Positions 16,721 through 25,469 of a DNA stretch of 34,003 nucleotides are shown in pieces. Where the stretch lies: NCBI RefSeq assembly GCF_000745895.1, contig NZ_JQKE01000026.1, forward strand, positions 573 through 34,575, given 5' to 3'. Every line of letters begins with the position of its first letter. Positions within the stretch are counted from its first letter, which is position 1. The translations under genes were made by a program, and so were the position numbers. The stretch comes from Stenoxybacter acetivorans DSM 19021. GTDB lineage: Bacteria; Pseudomonadota; Gammaproteobacteria; Burkholderiales; Neisseriaceae. A model generated the notes under the pieces. The model did no database searches. It worked only from the letters and a program-made list of their open reading frames with translations, and was not told the origin of the DNA.

Positions 16721-19700
16721 TTACAGCTCCGACATTGCCATTAAGCTGGCGTTGCCGCCCGCAGCTGTGGTGTTTACGCTGATGCTGATTTCTTGATACA
16801 AGCGCAGAATGTCCAAGCCGTTTTGAGCGTTTACCAAATGCATAATTGCGCCGTCGCGCTTTGCCAATTCCGCTTTTAATGGCAGTGGTAACGGTTCAAG
16901 CTGAACGGCGTGGGTGATGCTTTCGTGTGCGGGATTAGGGCTGACGTGCAGACAATCGCCCAAATGATCGTGCCACAGGCTCAACGGGTGATTGGGAGTA
17001 ACATAGGTTTGAATATTTACCGCCGCCAATTCAATCAGCACCGCAACCGATTGTTTCAAATCACCGCCGTAAAGCCATACTTTTTTCGGGGCATGCCATT
17101 GCAGGGTATTGCGCTCACCGGTTGGTCCGTCCAATACCCATTCCGCACCGCGCAGGGTTTGTATTTTGGTTTTACCTTCAATTGCCGCTAAATCCAAGCG
17201 GTCAGCATGGGAGAACCCCATTTCGTTGATGATTTCGCTCAAAACATTCAGTGCTTGGGTATCGGGTTTGCCGATGCGCGTTAATACAGGCATATGCCAG
17301 TGGCGGCAGTGCACCAAGCGTTGTAAATAAAACGGACCGCCCGCTTTGGGTCCTGTGCCGGATAAGCCATGACCGCCAAACGGCTGCACCCCCACCACCG
17401 CACCGACAATATTGCGGTTTACATAAATATTGCCCGCTTCAATGCGTTCGCTGATGTGTGCAACGGTGCTGTCAATGCGGCTGTGAATGCCGTGAGTGAG
17501 CGCATAGCCTTTGGCGTTGATTTGATCAATGACTTTATCCAAATCATCGGCGGCATAGCGCACCACATGCAATACAGGGCCAAATACTTCGCGCTGCAAT
17601 TCGTCCAGATTATTCAATTCAAATAAAGTGGGTGCAATAAAAGTGCTGTTGGCGGCGGCGTTTGCAATCGGTACTTGGTGAACGGTTTTGGCAGTGCTTT
17701 TTACGCGTTCAATGTGTGCCAGCAAATTTTGCTGTGCTTCGGCATCAATGACAGGACCAATATCCGTCTTCAGCAGCATCGGATTACCCACCTGCAATTC
17801 ATTCATTGCACCTTGAATCATGGCAAGCATAGAATCGGCAATGTCGTCTTGTAAACACAATACCCGCAGTGCCGAACATCGCTGCCCCGCCGAATCAAAG
17901 GCAGAATTCAATACATCGGTGCATACTTGCTCTGCCAAGGCGGTGCTGTCCACAATCATTGCGTTTTGCCCGCCGGTTTCTGCAATCAATACGGGGTTGT
18001 CTTCGCGTTTTGCAAGGTTTTGGTTAATGAGTTTGGCAACTTCGGTTGATCCCGTGAAAATCACACCGTTTATCCGCGTATCTTGGGTGAGTGCCGCGCC
18101 CACATCGCCCGCACCCAAAATCAATTGCAGTACATCACGCGGCACGCCCGCTTCATGCAATAGGTTTACCGCATAATGTACAATGATGCCGGTTTGTTCT
18201 GCTGGTTTGGCAATCACCGTATTGCCCGCCGCCAAAGCGGCAACGGTTTGCCCGATAAAAATCGCCAGCGGGAAATTCCACGGGCTGATGGTAACCACTG
18301 TTCCCAAAGGTTTTGCATCAGCCGTTAAGGTTTGTTCGGCTTCTTGGGCGTAATAGCGGCAAAAATCAACGGCTTCGCGCACTTCGGCAATGGCATTGCT
18401 TAAGGTTTTGCCCGCTTCACGCACTGCCAGCATCATTAAATCTGCCGTGTTTTCTTCCATTAAATCGGCAAAACGGCGCAGGCAATCACCGCGCTCGGCA
18501 GCAGATTTGCCTGCCCAGTCACTTTGAGCAGCCAGCGCGGCATCAATCACCGACGGTACTGCGCTTGGTAAACTGAATACCACTTCACCAACCACATCAT
18601 CATGATTGGCGGGGTTGCGCACCAAATGCGTCGTATCCGCGTGGTTGGCAACCGCCAATAAAGAGACCGCCTGAATGGGTTCGGTCATGGCAGCGTTCAA
18701 GTTGTGCTGCAATTGCTGCAATACCAATTCATTGCTTAAATCCAAGCCCATCGAATTTAAGCGTTCATTGCCGTAAAGATGACGCGGAAGCGGCAAAGCG
18801 GCGTGCGCCCGTCCGCCGTAGCCTGCCGCCAAATCCAGCGGGCATTGCACCAAATCTTCGATATGGACATTGTCGTCCACAATTTGATTGACAAATGAAG
18901 AGTTTGCGCCGTTTTCCAATAAGCGGCGCACCAAATACGCCAACAGGGTTTCATGTGTGCCGACAGGCGCGTAAATACGCACGCGGCGTCCTAAATATTT
19001 CTCGCCCACTACTTGGTCGTACAGGGTTTCTCCCATGCCGTGCAAACATTGAAACTCAAATTCTTTACCCATGCCCATTTGATATACTGCCGCCAGCGTA
19101 TGGGCATTGTGGGTGGCAAATTGCGGAAATACCGCATCTTGTGCCGCCAATAATTTGCGTGCGCATGCCAGATACGATACGTCAGAGTAGGCTTTGCGGG
19201 TATAAACCGGATAGCCGTCCATGCCGTCCACCTGCGCCCATTTTATTTCGCTGTCCCAATACGCACCTTTTACCAAACGGATCATCAGCCGCTGCTGATG
19301 ACGGCGCGCCAAATCCACTAAATAATCAATCACAAACGGGCAGCGTTTTTGATATGCCTGCACCACGAAGCCAATGCCCTGAAAGCCTTTTAAATCCGCA
19401 TCGCCTACCAAAGATTCCATTAAATCCAGCGATAATTCCAAGCGGTTGGCTTCTTCGGCATCAATATTCAAACCAATATTGTATTGTTTGGCGAGTAAGA
19501 ACAACGCTTTCAGGCGCGGCAATAATTCATTCATCACCCGCTCATGCTGGGCGCGGCTGTAGCGCGGGTGAATCGCGGATAATTTTACTGAAATACCGTT
19601 GCCGTCATAAACCCCGCGCCCTGCACTTTGCTTGCCGATGGCATGAATGGCATTGACATAATCTTGGTAATAGTGGTCGGCATCGGCTTGAGTCAATGCC

Positions 19701-20323
19701 GCTTCACCCAGCATATCAAACGAAAAGCGATAGCCCATTTCTTCGCGCTGTTTGCCGTTTTCTAATGCTTCTTCAATGGTTTGCCCGGTAACAAACTGCT
19801 TACCCAGCAAGCGCATGGCATAATCCACCCCTTGACGAATTAAAGGCTCGCCGCCCTTACCCAAAAGACGGTTTAATGCGGCACTCAAGGTTTGCTCATC
19901 GCTGCGTGTGGTGAGTTTTCCTGTAATCAGCAAGCCCCACGCAGCAGCATTGACAAACAAAGACGGGCTGTGATTCAAATGTTTTTTCCAATTGCCGCCC
20001 GATAGTTTGTCTTGAATTAATTTATTGCGGGTTGCTTTATCGGGAATGCGCAGCAAGGCTTCCGCCAAACACATCAAAGCAACGCCCTCTTCACTTGACA
20101 GAGAAAATTCATGCATCAGCGCGTCCACACCGGAAGATTTGCTGCGATTTTGGCGCACTTGGGTAACCAAACGCCGCGCCAGTTTATCGGCTTCTTCTTT
20201 TTCCGATACCGACATTTGTGCCTGTTGCAGCATATCATTTACGGTTTGAGCCTCATCGCGGCGGTATGCGCGGGTAATTGCCTCACGCAACCCGCTTTGC
20301 GGTGCTTGTGCAAATGCAAACAT
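16721..20323 (-). CDS. putA: Bifunctional proline / P5C dehydrogenase PutA
   Basis: PutA oxidises proline to glutamate in two steps: FAD-dependent proline dehydrogenase, then NAD-dependent pyrroline-5-carboxylate dehydrogenase. The protein is 1200 residues. The proline dehydrogenase barrel covers about 90-500 (MIRLVKGAYWD at 347-357). The aldehyde-dehydrogenase domain covers about 570-1040 (PWNFPLAIF 681-689, FTGSTEVAK 756-764, general base E782, catalytic C816 in SAGQRCSAL). A C-terminal domain follows to 1200. It lacks the N-terminal ribbon-helix-helix DNA-binding domain of E. coli PutA (1320 residues), so it is unlikely to repress its own gene. TAGGAGAG precedes the ATG. Confidence 0.97.
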   Translation of the reverse strand: MFAFAQAPQSGLREAITRAYRRDEAQTVNDMLQQAQMSVSEKEEADKLARRLVTQVRQNRSKSSGVDALMHEFSLSSEEGVALMCLAEALLRIPDKATRNKLIQDKLSGGNWKKHLNHSPSLFVNAAAWGLLITGKLTTRSDEQTLSAALNRLLGKGGEPLIRQGVDYAMRLLGKQFVTGQTIEEALENGKQREEMGYRFSFDMLGEAALTQADADHYYQDYVNAIHAIGKQSAGRGVYDGNGISVKLSAIHPRYSRAQHERVMNELLPRLKALFLLAKQYNIGLNIDAEEANRLELSLDLMESLVGDADLKGFQGIGFVVQAYQKRCPFVIDYLVDLARRHQQRLMIRLVKGAYWDSEIKWAQVDGMDGYPVYTRKAYSDVSYLACARKLLAAQDAVFPQFATHNAHTLAAVYQMGMGKEFEFQCLHGMGETLYDQVVGEKYLGRRVRIYAPVGTHETLLAYLVRRLLENGANSSFVNQIVDDNVHIEDLVQCPLDLAAGYGGRAHAALPLPRHLYGNERLNSMGLDLSNELVLQQLQHNLNAAMTEPIQAVSLLAVANHADTTHLVRNPANHDDVVGEVVFSLPSAVPSVIDAALAAQSDWAGKSAAERGDCLRRFADLMEENTADLMMLAVREAGKTLSNAIAEVREAVDFCRYYAQEAEQTLTADAKPLGTVVTISPWNFPLAIFIGQTVAALAAGNTVIAKPAEQTGIIVHYAVNLLHEAGVPRDVLQLILGAGDVGAALTQDTRINGVIFTGSTEVAKLINQNLAKREDNPVLIAETGGQNAMIVDSTALAEQVCTDVLNSAFDSAGQRCSALRVLCLQDDIADSMLAMIQGAMNELQVGNPMLLKTDIGPVIDAEAQQNLLAHIERVKSTAKTVHQVPIANAAANSTFIAPTLFELNNLDELQREVFGPVLHVVRYAADDLDKVIDQINAKGYALTHGIHSRIDSTVAHISERIEAGNIYVNRNIVGAVVGVQPFGGHGLSGTGPKAGGPFYLQRLVHCRHWHMPVLTRIGKPDTQALNVLSEIINEMGFSHADRLDLAAIEGKTKIQTLRGAEWVLDGPTGERNTLQWHAPKKVWLYGGDLKQSVAVLIELAAVNIQTYVTPNHPLSLWHDHLGDCLHVSPNPAHESITHAVQLEPLPLPLKAELAKRDGAIMHLVNAQNGLDILRLYQEISISVNTTAAGGNASLMAMSEL

Positions 20324-20350
20324 ATTCTCTCCTAATTTTGATATTCGATT

Positions 20351-20372
20351 GAATCAATACAGAGTCAATACA
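20351..20372 (-). promoter_or_regulatory. 11-bp tandem repeat upstream of putA, possible operator
   Basis: GAATCAATACA (20351-20361) is followed directly by GAGTCAATACA (20362-20372), one mismatch, placing two similar half-sites on one face of the helix about 28-49 bp before the putA start. On the minus strand TTGACT within it could serve as a weak -35 with GAATAT 16 bp on. A regulator-binding role is inference. Confidence 0.4.
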
Positions 20373-20398
20373 AAAAAGACACAGATAACAATCTGTGT
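20372..20398 (-). terminator. Hairpin with T-run upstream of putA (terminator or attenuator)
   Basis: A perfect 8-bp stem (ACACAGAT, 20379-20386, with ATCTGTGT, 20391-20398) and 4-nt loop is followed on the minus strand by CTTTTTT. In the leftward direction this is a short intrinsic terminator. It lies 230 bp beyond the mdh uptake-sequence terminator and about 55 bp before the putA start. It either stops read-through from upstream or acts as a leader attenuator of putA. Confidence 0.6.
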
Positions 20399-20607
20399 TG
20401 GTTCGGGAAAACACCGATATTGTTGATATTTTACTACGTAAACCCTTGCATCGGCTGATACAGCAAGCGTTTTTTCATTGCCTGCGGGTTTAGCCGCTGT
20501 CCAAAAACACAGCTGAACTGCTTTCTTTTTCATCACGCAGCAATCCGAAACAATTAAGCCCTGTATGGTAGAAAGGAATGAAAAGCGGTACTCACCCATC
20601 AAACGTT

Positions 20608-20645
20608 AAAACAGGCTGCCTGAAGTTTTTCAGGCAGCCTGTTTT
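20608..20645 (-). terminator. mdh terminator made of paired uptake sequences
   Basis: AGGCTGCCTGAA (20613-20624) and TTCAGGCAGCCT (20629-20640) extend with flanking AAAAC and GTTTT to a 17-bp perfect stem with a 4-nt loop. On the minus strand the stem ends in a T-run. It lies 16 bp after the mdh stop. Confidence 0.9.
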
Positions 20646-20660
20646 ATCGGCGGGCGGGGA

Positions 20661-21641
20661 TTATTTTAATAAATGCGCCACGCCTGCTTTTTCTTCTTCC
20701 AGTTCGTTCAAGGTTACATTGATGCGTTCTTGGCTGAATGCGTCAATATCCAAACCTTGCACAATGGTGTATTCGCCGTTTTCGCAGGTAACCGGAAAAC
20801 CAAACAGGGTATCTTTGGGAATGCCGTAAGAGCCGTCGGAGGGAATGCCCATGGTTACCCATTTGCCGTGAGTACCCAAGACCCAATCGCGGATGTGGTC
20901 AATGGCGGCATTAGCGGCACTGGCGGCGGAAGATAAGCCGCGCGCTTCAATAATGGCTGCACCGCGTTTGCCGACAGTGGGCAGAAAGACGTTGGCATTC
21001 CAATCTTGATCGTTAATCAGGTCTTTTACTTTTTCACCGTTAATGGTGGCGAAGCGGTAGTCGGCATACATGGTGGGGCTGTGGTTGCCCCAAACACACA
21101 GTTTTTCAATGTCGCCGACGGCTTTACCTGTTTTTTCCGCCACTTGGCTCAAGGCGCGGTTGTGGTCTAAACGCAGCATGGCGGTGAAATTTTTCGCCGG
21201 CAAATCGGGGGCAGATTTCATGGCGATATAGGCATTGGTATTAGCGGGGTTGCCTACCACCAATACTTTAACATTGCGGCTGGCCGCTTTGTTTAATGCC
21301 GCACCCTGAACGGTGAAAATTTCGGCATTTGCTGACAATAAATCAGCGCGTTCCATGCCTTTGCTGCGTGGGCGTGCACCCACCAAAATGGCGATGTCAG
21401 CATCTTTAAATGCGACTTCCGGGTCGTCGGTGGCAATCATGCCTGCCAGCAGCGGAAAGGCACAGTCTTGCAATTCCATCATCACGCCTTTAACGGCATT
21501 TTGGGCTTGAGGCAAGTCCAGAAGCTGCAAAATAACGGGGGTATCTTTGCCCAACATTTCACCGCTGGCAATGCGGAATAATAGGGCATAACCGATTTGA
21601 CCGGCGGCGCCGGTAACAGCAACACGTACGGGTGTTTTCAT
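20661..21641 (-). CDS. mdh: NAD-dependent malate dehydrogenase
   Basis: Mdh interconverts malate and oxaloacetate in the TCA cycle. The 326-residue protein shows the NAD-binding GAAGQIG (11-17), the substrate arginine region [15 protein letters not shown] (89 onwards), LRLDHNRA with the catalytic aspartate D159, and the catalytic histidine H187 in [11 protein letters not shown]. This is the longer dimeric, cytosolic-type bacterial Mdh rather than the E. coli type. AGGAGC lies upstream of the start. It is flanked by divergent proQ and followed by a strong terminator, so it is likely monocistronic. Confidence 0.97.
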   Translation of the reverse strand: MKTPVRVAVTGAAGQIGYALLFRIASGEMLGKDTPVILQLLDLPQAQNAVKGVMMELQDCAFPLLAGMIATDDPEVAFKDADIAILVGARPRSKGMERADLLSANAEIFTVQGAALNKAASRNVKVLVVGNPANTNAYIAMKSAPDLPAKNFTAMLRLDHNRALSQVAEKTGKAVGDIEKLCVWGNHSPTMYADYRFATINGEKVKDLINDQDWNANVFLPTVGKRGAAIIEARGLSSAASAANAAIDHIRDWVLGTHGKWVTMGIPSDGSYGIPKDTLFGFPVTCENGEYTIVQGLDIDAFSQERINVTLNELEEEKAGVAHLLK

Positions 21642-21913
21642 AAAAATGCTCCTGATATAGATGAAACAAAAATTTTCTCATTAGTGATTGTTAATGATGA
21701 ATTGGTGTCTATTGCGGTTTACCAAAACTTAACAAAACTTGTACATCATACCAAAAAACAGGCAAGGTAAGCAGAATTTGCATGATGGTGCAACACTTAA
21801 TACACAATTAAAGAGTATGTTGTTTGAATATGGAGCTGCGTTATGGTTGAATGTCTTTGCCTATGCTATCATTGATAAATTTAAAACAATAATTAATATC
21901 TATACGGTGTGTC

Positions 21914-22360
21914 ATGAAAGACAATACAAATATGAATCAGCAAACTGCCTTAGGCGAGGCATTGAAGTCTGCCGTACAAACCATGAGTAAAAAAAAGCAA
22001 ACGGAGATGATTGCCGAACACATTTATAATAAATATGAAGTGTTTAAGCGGTTTAAGCCTTTGGCTGTGGGGATTGATAAAGATTTGGCAGAAGCGTTGC
22101 CGCAATACGATGTTTCGCTGATTGCTCGTGTGTTAGCCAATCATTGCCGCCGCCCGCGCTACATCAAATCTTTGGCTCTCGGCGGCAAACGCTTTGATTT
22201 GAATAACCGATTTAAGGGTGAGGTATCACCGGAGGAACAGGAAATCGCCAAGCAGAATCCTGCCATGCAGCAAAATAAGAAAACCCCGAAAACCGATGTT
22301 GCTCAGGCCGTTAATGATGCGCAGCCAAAAGCGGCGGCGGGTGAAACAATCAGCGAATAA
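21914..22360 (+). CDS. proQ: Minimal ProQ/FinO-family RNA chaperone
   Basis: This 148-residue protein is close in size to the minimal meningococcal ProQ, which consists of the RNA-binding FinO domain with little else. The domain covers about 1-115; recognisable segments are YNKYEVFKRFKPLAVGI, YDVSLIARVLANHCRR and YIKSLALGGKRFDLN. The C-terminal 30 residues are low-complexity and polar, without the Tudor-like domain of E. coli ProQ. The family binds 3' terminator hairpins of mRNAs and small RNAs and affects their stability. An in-frame ATG at 21932 is an alternative start; the ribosome-binding site is weak for both. A very strong terminator follows. Confidence 0.92.
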   Translation: MKDNTNMNQQTALGEALKSAVQTMSKKKQTEMIAEHIYNKYEVFKRFKPLAVGIDKDLAEALPQYDVSLIARVLANHCRRPRYIKSLALGGKRFDLNNRFKGEVSPEEQEIAKQNPAMQQNKKTPKTDVAQAVNDAQPKAAAGETISE

Positions 22361-22390
22361 ACAGCAATGATGTGTTCATCTTGCCAATTC

Positions 22391-22429
22391 AAAAAAACAG
22401 CACTGTGTTAATACAAGTGCTGTTTTTTT
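22391..22429 (+). terminator. Intrinsic terminator of proQ
   Basis: A perfect 14-bp stem, AAAAAAACAGCACT (22391-22404) with AGTGCTGTTTTTTT (22416-22429), with an 11-nt loop and a seven-T tract. It begins 30 bp after the proQ stop. The A-run on the left arm also allows function in the reverse direction. Confidence 0.92.
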
Positions 22430-22504
22430 GTTTGCATTGTATTGCTGAATTGATGTGATAACGGGTTATTTTTGTGGGTTATTGGGTTGTGGATATATTG
22501 GTAT

Positions 22505-22536
22505 TGGGCTGCCTGAAACGATTTTCAGGCAGCCTG
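22505..22536. terminator. Uptake-sequence hairpin between proQ and the cupin gene
   Basis: GGGCTGCCTGAA (22506-22517, first base diverged) pairs with TTCAGGCAGCCT (22524-22535) over about 11-12 bp with a short loop. It lies 12 bp after the cupin stop (leftward) and forms the convergent boundary with proQ. Confidence 0.75.
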
Positions 22537-22547
22537 ATTATATTATT

Positions 22548-22931
22548 TCAGCTGCGCACAAATACGGTAATTAAAGGTTCATCACCGATTTGGCGGCTGC
22601 AATGACCATGAATGGCAGGATTAAATGTTTCGCCTGAGGGTAAGGTGTCGGCAGAATAAAAATGTTCACCTGCTTTGAATCGGCGAACACTGCCATCACG
22701 CAGACCAATTTCCATGATGCCTTGCAACACAAACAGCCATTGTGGTTTTCCGGTGCAGTGAAAATCACTTTTAAAGCCCACGGGGCTTTGGCGCAGCTGC
22801 AAACCTTCGGCGGCTTGCCACGGAGATAGGCGGGCAGCTTCTGTGCCTTCGCTTAATTCAATGGTTTCTTCACGAAAACGAGCATAGCCATTGGTGTCGG
22901 TAAATAAAATTATTTGAGTGAATGCGGTCAT
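22548..22931 (-). CDS. Cupin-domain protein
   Basis: This 127-residue single-domain cupin fits the small all-beta metal-binding barrel. The second half has the conserved pattern GKPQWLFVLQGIMEIGLRDGSVRRF, then FKAGEHFYSADTLPSGETF, ending in GDEPLITVFV. The substrate is unknown. The frame stays open to 23015, but the 28 extra residues are unlike the family and the ATG at 22931 (MTAFTQIILFTD) fits the fold. It is convergent with proQ and has no linked pathway genes. Confidence 0.8.
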   Translation of the reverse strand: MTAFTQIILFTDTNGYARFREETIELSEGTEAARLSPWQAAEGLQLRQSPVGFKSDFHCTGKPQWLFVLQGIMEIGLRDGSVRRFKAGEHFYSADTLPSGETFNPAIHGHCSRQIGDEPLITVFVRS

Positions 22932-23156
22932 TTTGGTTTCCTGAATGTTGGTGGGTTGTTGATTTTTTCGGCAAATACACTGTTTTGGACGGTATTTCAG
23001 ATATGTTACAGCCAAAATACAGAATGGTCATGCAACCCGATATTGCGGCAAATGTGTTACTTTGATGCGGCGCAATAACAGCAATTGTTTTTTAGGCTAC
23101 CTTAATATATTGCCTTAAAAAGCAGTTAGATAACAGAGTGTTTGTTTAAAAATGGG

Positions 23157-23642
23157 CTACCATAAATATTTACGCATCAGTAAACAATCCACTGCCACTT
23201 TTTTGTTTAAAGGCAAAACGCACTCACCCAAAGATTCAAAACCGTTGATTTCATAAAAGGGAATGGAGTTAAGGGAAGCATACAGTTTCATCATGCCCAA
23301 TTGTGCTTGCTGTGCTTGTTTTTCGGCACAATGCAGCAGGGCTGTGCCTAAGCCTAAATTGTGGACAAAGGGGTGTACATATAAAGCATCAAGCTGAGCT
23401 TGGCAGAAATCCAATTGAAAAAAACCTTGAATATGATTTTTGAATTCGATTACCCACAAGGTTTTATCGGGATTAGACAGGGTTTCAGCGTAACTTTCGG
23501 GGCTGAGTAAATCCAACCACGCCGATAAAATTTCGGTGTTGTAACTGCGGGCGCAGGTATAGCGCACGGCGTATTGATGCGCATTGAAAATATCTTCGCA
23601 GTCAGTCAGCAAGGCAGGGCGCAGCAGGGTTAGCACATTCAT
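23157..23642 (-). CDS. GNAT-family N-acetyltransferase
   Basis: From the preferred start at 23642 this is a 161-residue acyl-CoA-dependent acetyltransferase. The N-terminus LLRPALLTDCEDIFNAH is the usual first strand and helix. LDALYVHPFVHNLGLGTALL carries the acetyl-CoA-binding motif (here HNLGLGTAL, a variant of Q/RxxGxG/A), and the C-terminus has MKLYASLNSIPFYEINGF, the typical last strand and helix. The substrate is not predictable. The open frame extends to 23771, but no start there has a good ribosome-binding site; the choice of 23642 rests on the domain boundary. Confidence 0.82.
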   Translation of the reverse strand: MNVLTLLRPALLTDCEDIFNAHQYAVRYTCARSYNTEILSAWLDLLSPESYAETLSNPDKTLWVIEFKNHIQGFFQLDFCQAQLDALYVHPFVHNLGLGTALLHCAEKQAQQAQLGMMKLYASLNSIPFYEINGFESLGECVLPLNKKVAVDCLLMRKYLW

Positions 23643-23874
23643 TACGGCACACGAAAAAATGGAGCAAGGATAACGCGTAATATAACGCATCAGACGCGTT
23701 TTGGCTTGAGGAAGGTTAAGGAGAAATGAAAAGATAAGGCTGTACTGTTTCTTTTTCGGGTTGAAAAGCACTGAAAATCGGTTGTTTAGAGAGTTTTAGC
23801 GGATTTCTTTAATAACATGAATAAAACAATGCTGTGCTAAAATTACAGAGTCTTGTTTTGGGTATTGCGTGGCC

Positions 23875-24312
23875 ATGAGCGTTAAAACCATTAGCAAAAA
23901 TGTGCTGGTGTTGCACAGTACGCAGCAAATGTTTGAACTGGTGGATACCGTTGAGAATTATCCGCAGTTTTTGCCGTGGTGCAGTTGTGCAGATGTATTA
24001 AAGCGTGAAGATAATGTACTGGAAGCGGTGCTGCACATGGATTATATGAAAGTGAAGCAATCGTTTGGTACGCGCAACCACAATACACCGCCCACGGAGA
24101 TTCGTATGGATTTATTGACGGGACCTTTTAAACAATTAAGCGGCACTTGGCGGTTTACTTCGCTGGGTGATTTGGGTTGTAAGGTGGATTTTCATTTACA
24201 GTATGAATTTGCCGGCAGTTTGCTGTCTGCGCTGATTGCGCCTGTTTTTAACCGCATTGCCGAAAGTTTGGTAGATGCGTTTATTCAAGAGGCAGATCGG
24301 CGTTATGGATAA
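23875..24312 (+). CDS. RatA/Coq10-like START-domain protein
   Basis: This is a 145-residue member of the polyketide cyclase/START family that includes E. coli RatA (reported as a toxin affecting 70S assembly) and the ubiquinone-binding Coq10. Signature segments are VDTVENYPQFLPWCS near the N-terminus, MDLLTGPFKQLSGTWRF in the middle, and FNRIAESLVDAFIQEA at the C-terminus. The ATG at 23875 is preferred to the GTG at 23869. It overlaps rnfH by 8 bp. Whether it acts on ribosomes or quinone is not decided by sequence; the ratA-rnfH (ratA-ratB) pairing is the standard one. Confidence 0.9.
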   Translation: MSVKTISKNVLVLHSTQQMFELVDTVENYPQFLPWCSCADVLKREDNVLEAVLHMDYMKVKQSFGTRNHNTPPTEIRMDLLTGPFKQLSGTWRFTSLGDLGCKVDFHLQYEFAGSLLSALIAPVFNRIAESLVDAFIQEADRRYG

Positions 24313-24637
24313 GCAAATGCTTGAAGTTGAAGTGGCTTATGCTTCGCCGCAGAAACAGGTTTTGTGCTGTCTGAAAGTAGCGGCGGGTACTTGTGCGCGG
24401 CAAGCGGTGCTGCAATCGCGGTTGCCTGAAAATTTTCCTGATGTGGATTTTCAGGTAGCCGCGATTGGGATTTTCGGCAAGAAAATCGCCGATGATGTGG
24501 TTTTGCATGAATTTGATCGGGTGGAAGTGTATCGCCCGTTGTTAATTGACCCCAAAGAAGGCCGGCGGAATCGGGCAAAAAACCATAAAGTGAAAACCGT
24601 TAAAAGCAGCGCAGGGGATATGTTGAATGATGGCTGA
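24305..24637 (+). CDS. RnfH-family (RatB) ubiquitin-like fold protein
   Basis: This 110-residue protein of the RnfH family (UPF0125) has a small beta-grasp fold. The N-terminal LEVEVAYASPQKQVL and the C-terminal DRVEVYRPLLIDPKEGRRNRA are the family hallmarks. The basic tail is common. The function is unknown despite the name. The start overlaps ratA by 8 bp, so the two are translated together. A diverged uptake sequence (TTCAGGTAGCC) lies within the gene near 24450. Confidence 0.88.
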   Translation: MDKQMLEVEVAYASPQKQVLCCLKVAAGTCARQAVLQSRLPENFPDVDFQVAAIGIFGKKIADDVVLHEFDRVEVYRPLLIDPKEGRRNRAKNHKVKTVKSSAGDMLNDG

Positions 24638-24682
24638 TAATGTAAACGTTGGCACGTTGCTTGCTTTAATTGCGATGATACT

Positions 24683-24712
24683 TTGATTTTGAGTATGGTA
24701 ATATATTATAAA
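24683..24712 (+). promoter_or_regulatory. Possible promoter of the OB-fold protein gene
   Basis: TTGATT (24683-24688) and TATAAA (24707-24712) are spaced by 18 bp in a very AT-rich gap, about 57 bp before the ATG at 24769. The match is fair, not strong. Confidence 0.35.
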
Positions 24713-24768
24713 TTGTTATTATTATATTGTTATTTTCTCAATTGGTTTTATAGGCAAATTAATCGGCA

Positions 24769-25374
24769 ATGAAACAGAAAAAATCCACGGCAAAAAAGCC
24801 GGCATCTGAAGGTAACGTCTCTTCTCGCTTATTGGTGATTGGCGGCGTGATTGTGATGTCGGCAGCCGTTGTTTTCTTTTTCGTGTTACCGTCTTCTCAA
24901 GCACCTGCTGCAAAATCACACGAAGATGCGGCGGTATCTGCGGTTTATGCTTCTGATGTTGGCGTGGAAGCGTTGTCTGTTGGCGGAACGGCACAGGCAT
25001 TGTTGAAAAAATACCTCAACACGACCCACCGAGCCGGTACGCCGCAAAGCCCTTATATTGTTACGCCGAACAATATTGTCAAAGCATATAAAGAAAGTGC
25101 TGATGCAACCCTTGAAGCCTTAACGGGTAAAACCTTATCGGTTTTGGGCGTGGTTTATGGCGTGTTCAGCAACAGTAACACCCTGATGCTGCAAAGCGGA
25201 GAGCCTGATTTCACGGTAATCACCAATGTTGATGCACGGTCATTTCAAAAATTTGCCGATGCCAATCATTTGGAAGAAGGTGCGGTTATTTTGCTGTCTT
25301 CCTGCCAATTGACGGGCATTAAAAATAAAATTATCAATCTTAATCAATGTCGTATCATTGAAGCCAATCAATAG
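24769..25374 (+). CDS. Membrane-anchored protein, probable OB-fold (tRNA_anti-like)
   Basis: This 201-residue protein has a short basic cytoplasmic N-terminus, one membrane segment at about 20-42 (RLLVIGGVIVMSAAVVFFFV), an alanine-rich linker, and a periplasmic domain. The domain reads as an OB-fold of the tRNA_anti-like type: VTPNNIVKAYKESADATLEALTGKTLSVLGVVYGV, then beta strands to the end (CQLTGIKNKIINLNQCRIIE). The first half of that phrase is typical of proteins where the small domain follows a helix. The function is unknown. It stands alone between rnfH and hemC. Confidence 0.7.
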   Translation: MKQKKSTAKKPASEGNVSSRLLVIGGVIVMSAAVVFFFVLPSSQAPAAKSHEDAAVSAVYASDVGVEALSVGGTAQALLKKYLNTTHRAGTPQSPYIVTPNNIVKAYKESADATLEALTGKTLSVLGVVYGVFSNSNTLMLQSGEPDFTVITNVDARSFQKFADANHLEEGAVILLSSCQLTGIKNKIINLNQCRIIEANQ

Positions 25375-25375
25375 T

Positions 25376-25390
25376 TTCAGGCTGCCTGAA
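25376..25390. repeat. Overlapping uptake sequences on both strands
   Basis: TTCAGGCTGCCTGAA holds AGGCTGCCTGAA on the plus strand (25379-25390) and, read on the minus strand, the Kingella-type AGGCAGCCTGAA. It starts just after the stop of the OB-fold gene; a stem could form but the loop would be too tight for a good terminator. Confidence 0.7.
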
Positions 25391-25469
25391 ATTCAAAGCA
25401 ATGCGGTTCGCGGGCGGGATGTATGTGAATATGGTAAACTGACTGCCATTTTTTATTCACCGCATTGTC

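Larger units (their letters stand above)
20324..20660. other. Intergenic region between mdh and putA
   Basis: This is a 337-bp stretch with both neighbours leftward. From right to left it holds the mdh terminator (20608-20645), about 200 bp with no gene or repeat that I recognise, a hairpin with a T-run (20372-20398), an 11-bp tandem repeat (20351-20372) and the putA ribosome-binding site. The putA promoter must be here. Confidence 0.6.

Noticed and set aside
18895-19656. 253-codon open frame on the plus strand opposite putA
   Set aside because: It is proline- and cysteine-rich without domains, with no ribosome-binding site, and lies wholly antisense to the conserved PutA catalytic region.
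20608-20645. Mobile-element (MITE-like) inverted repeat
   Set aside because: The arms are uptake sequences arranged as a terminator, repeated in the same way at 16548 and 22505.
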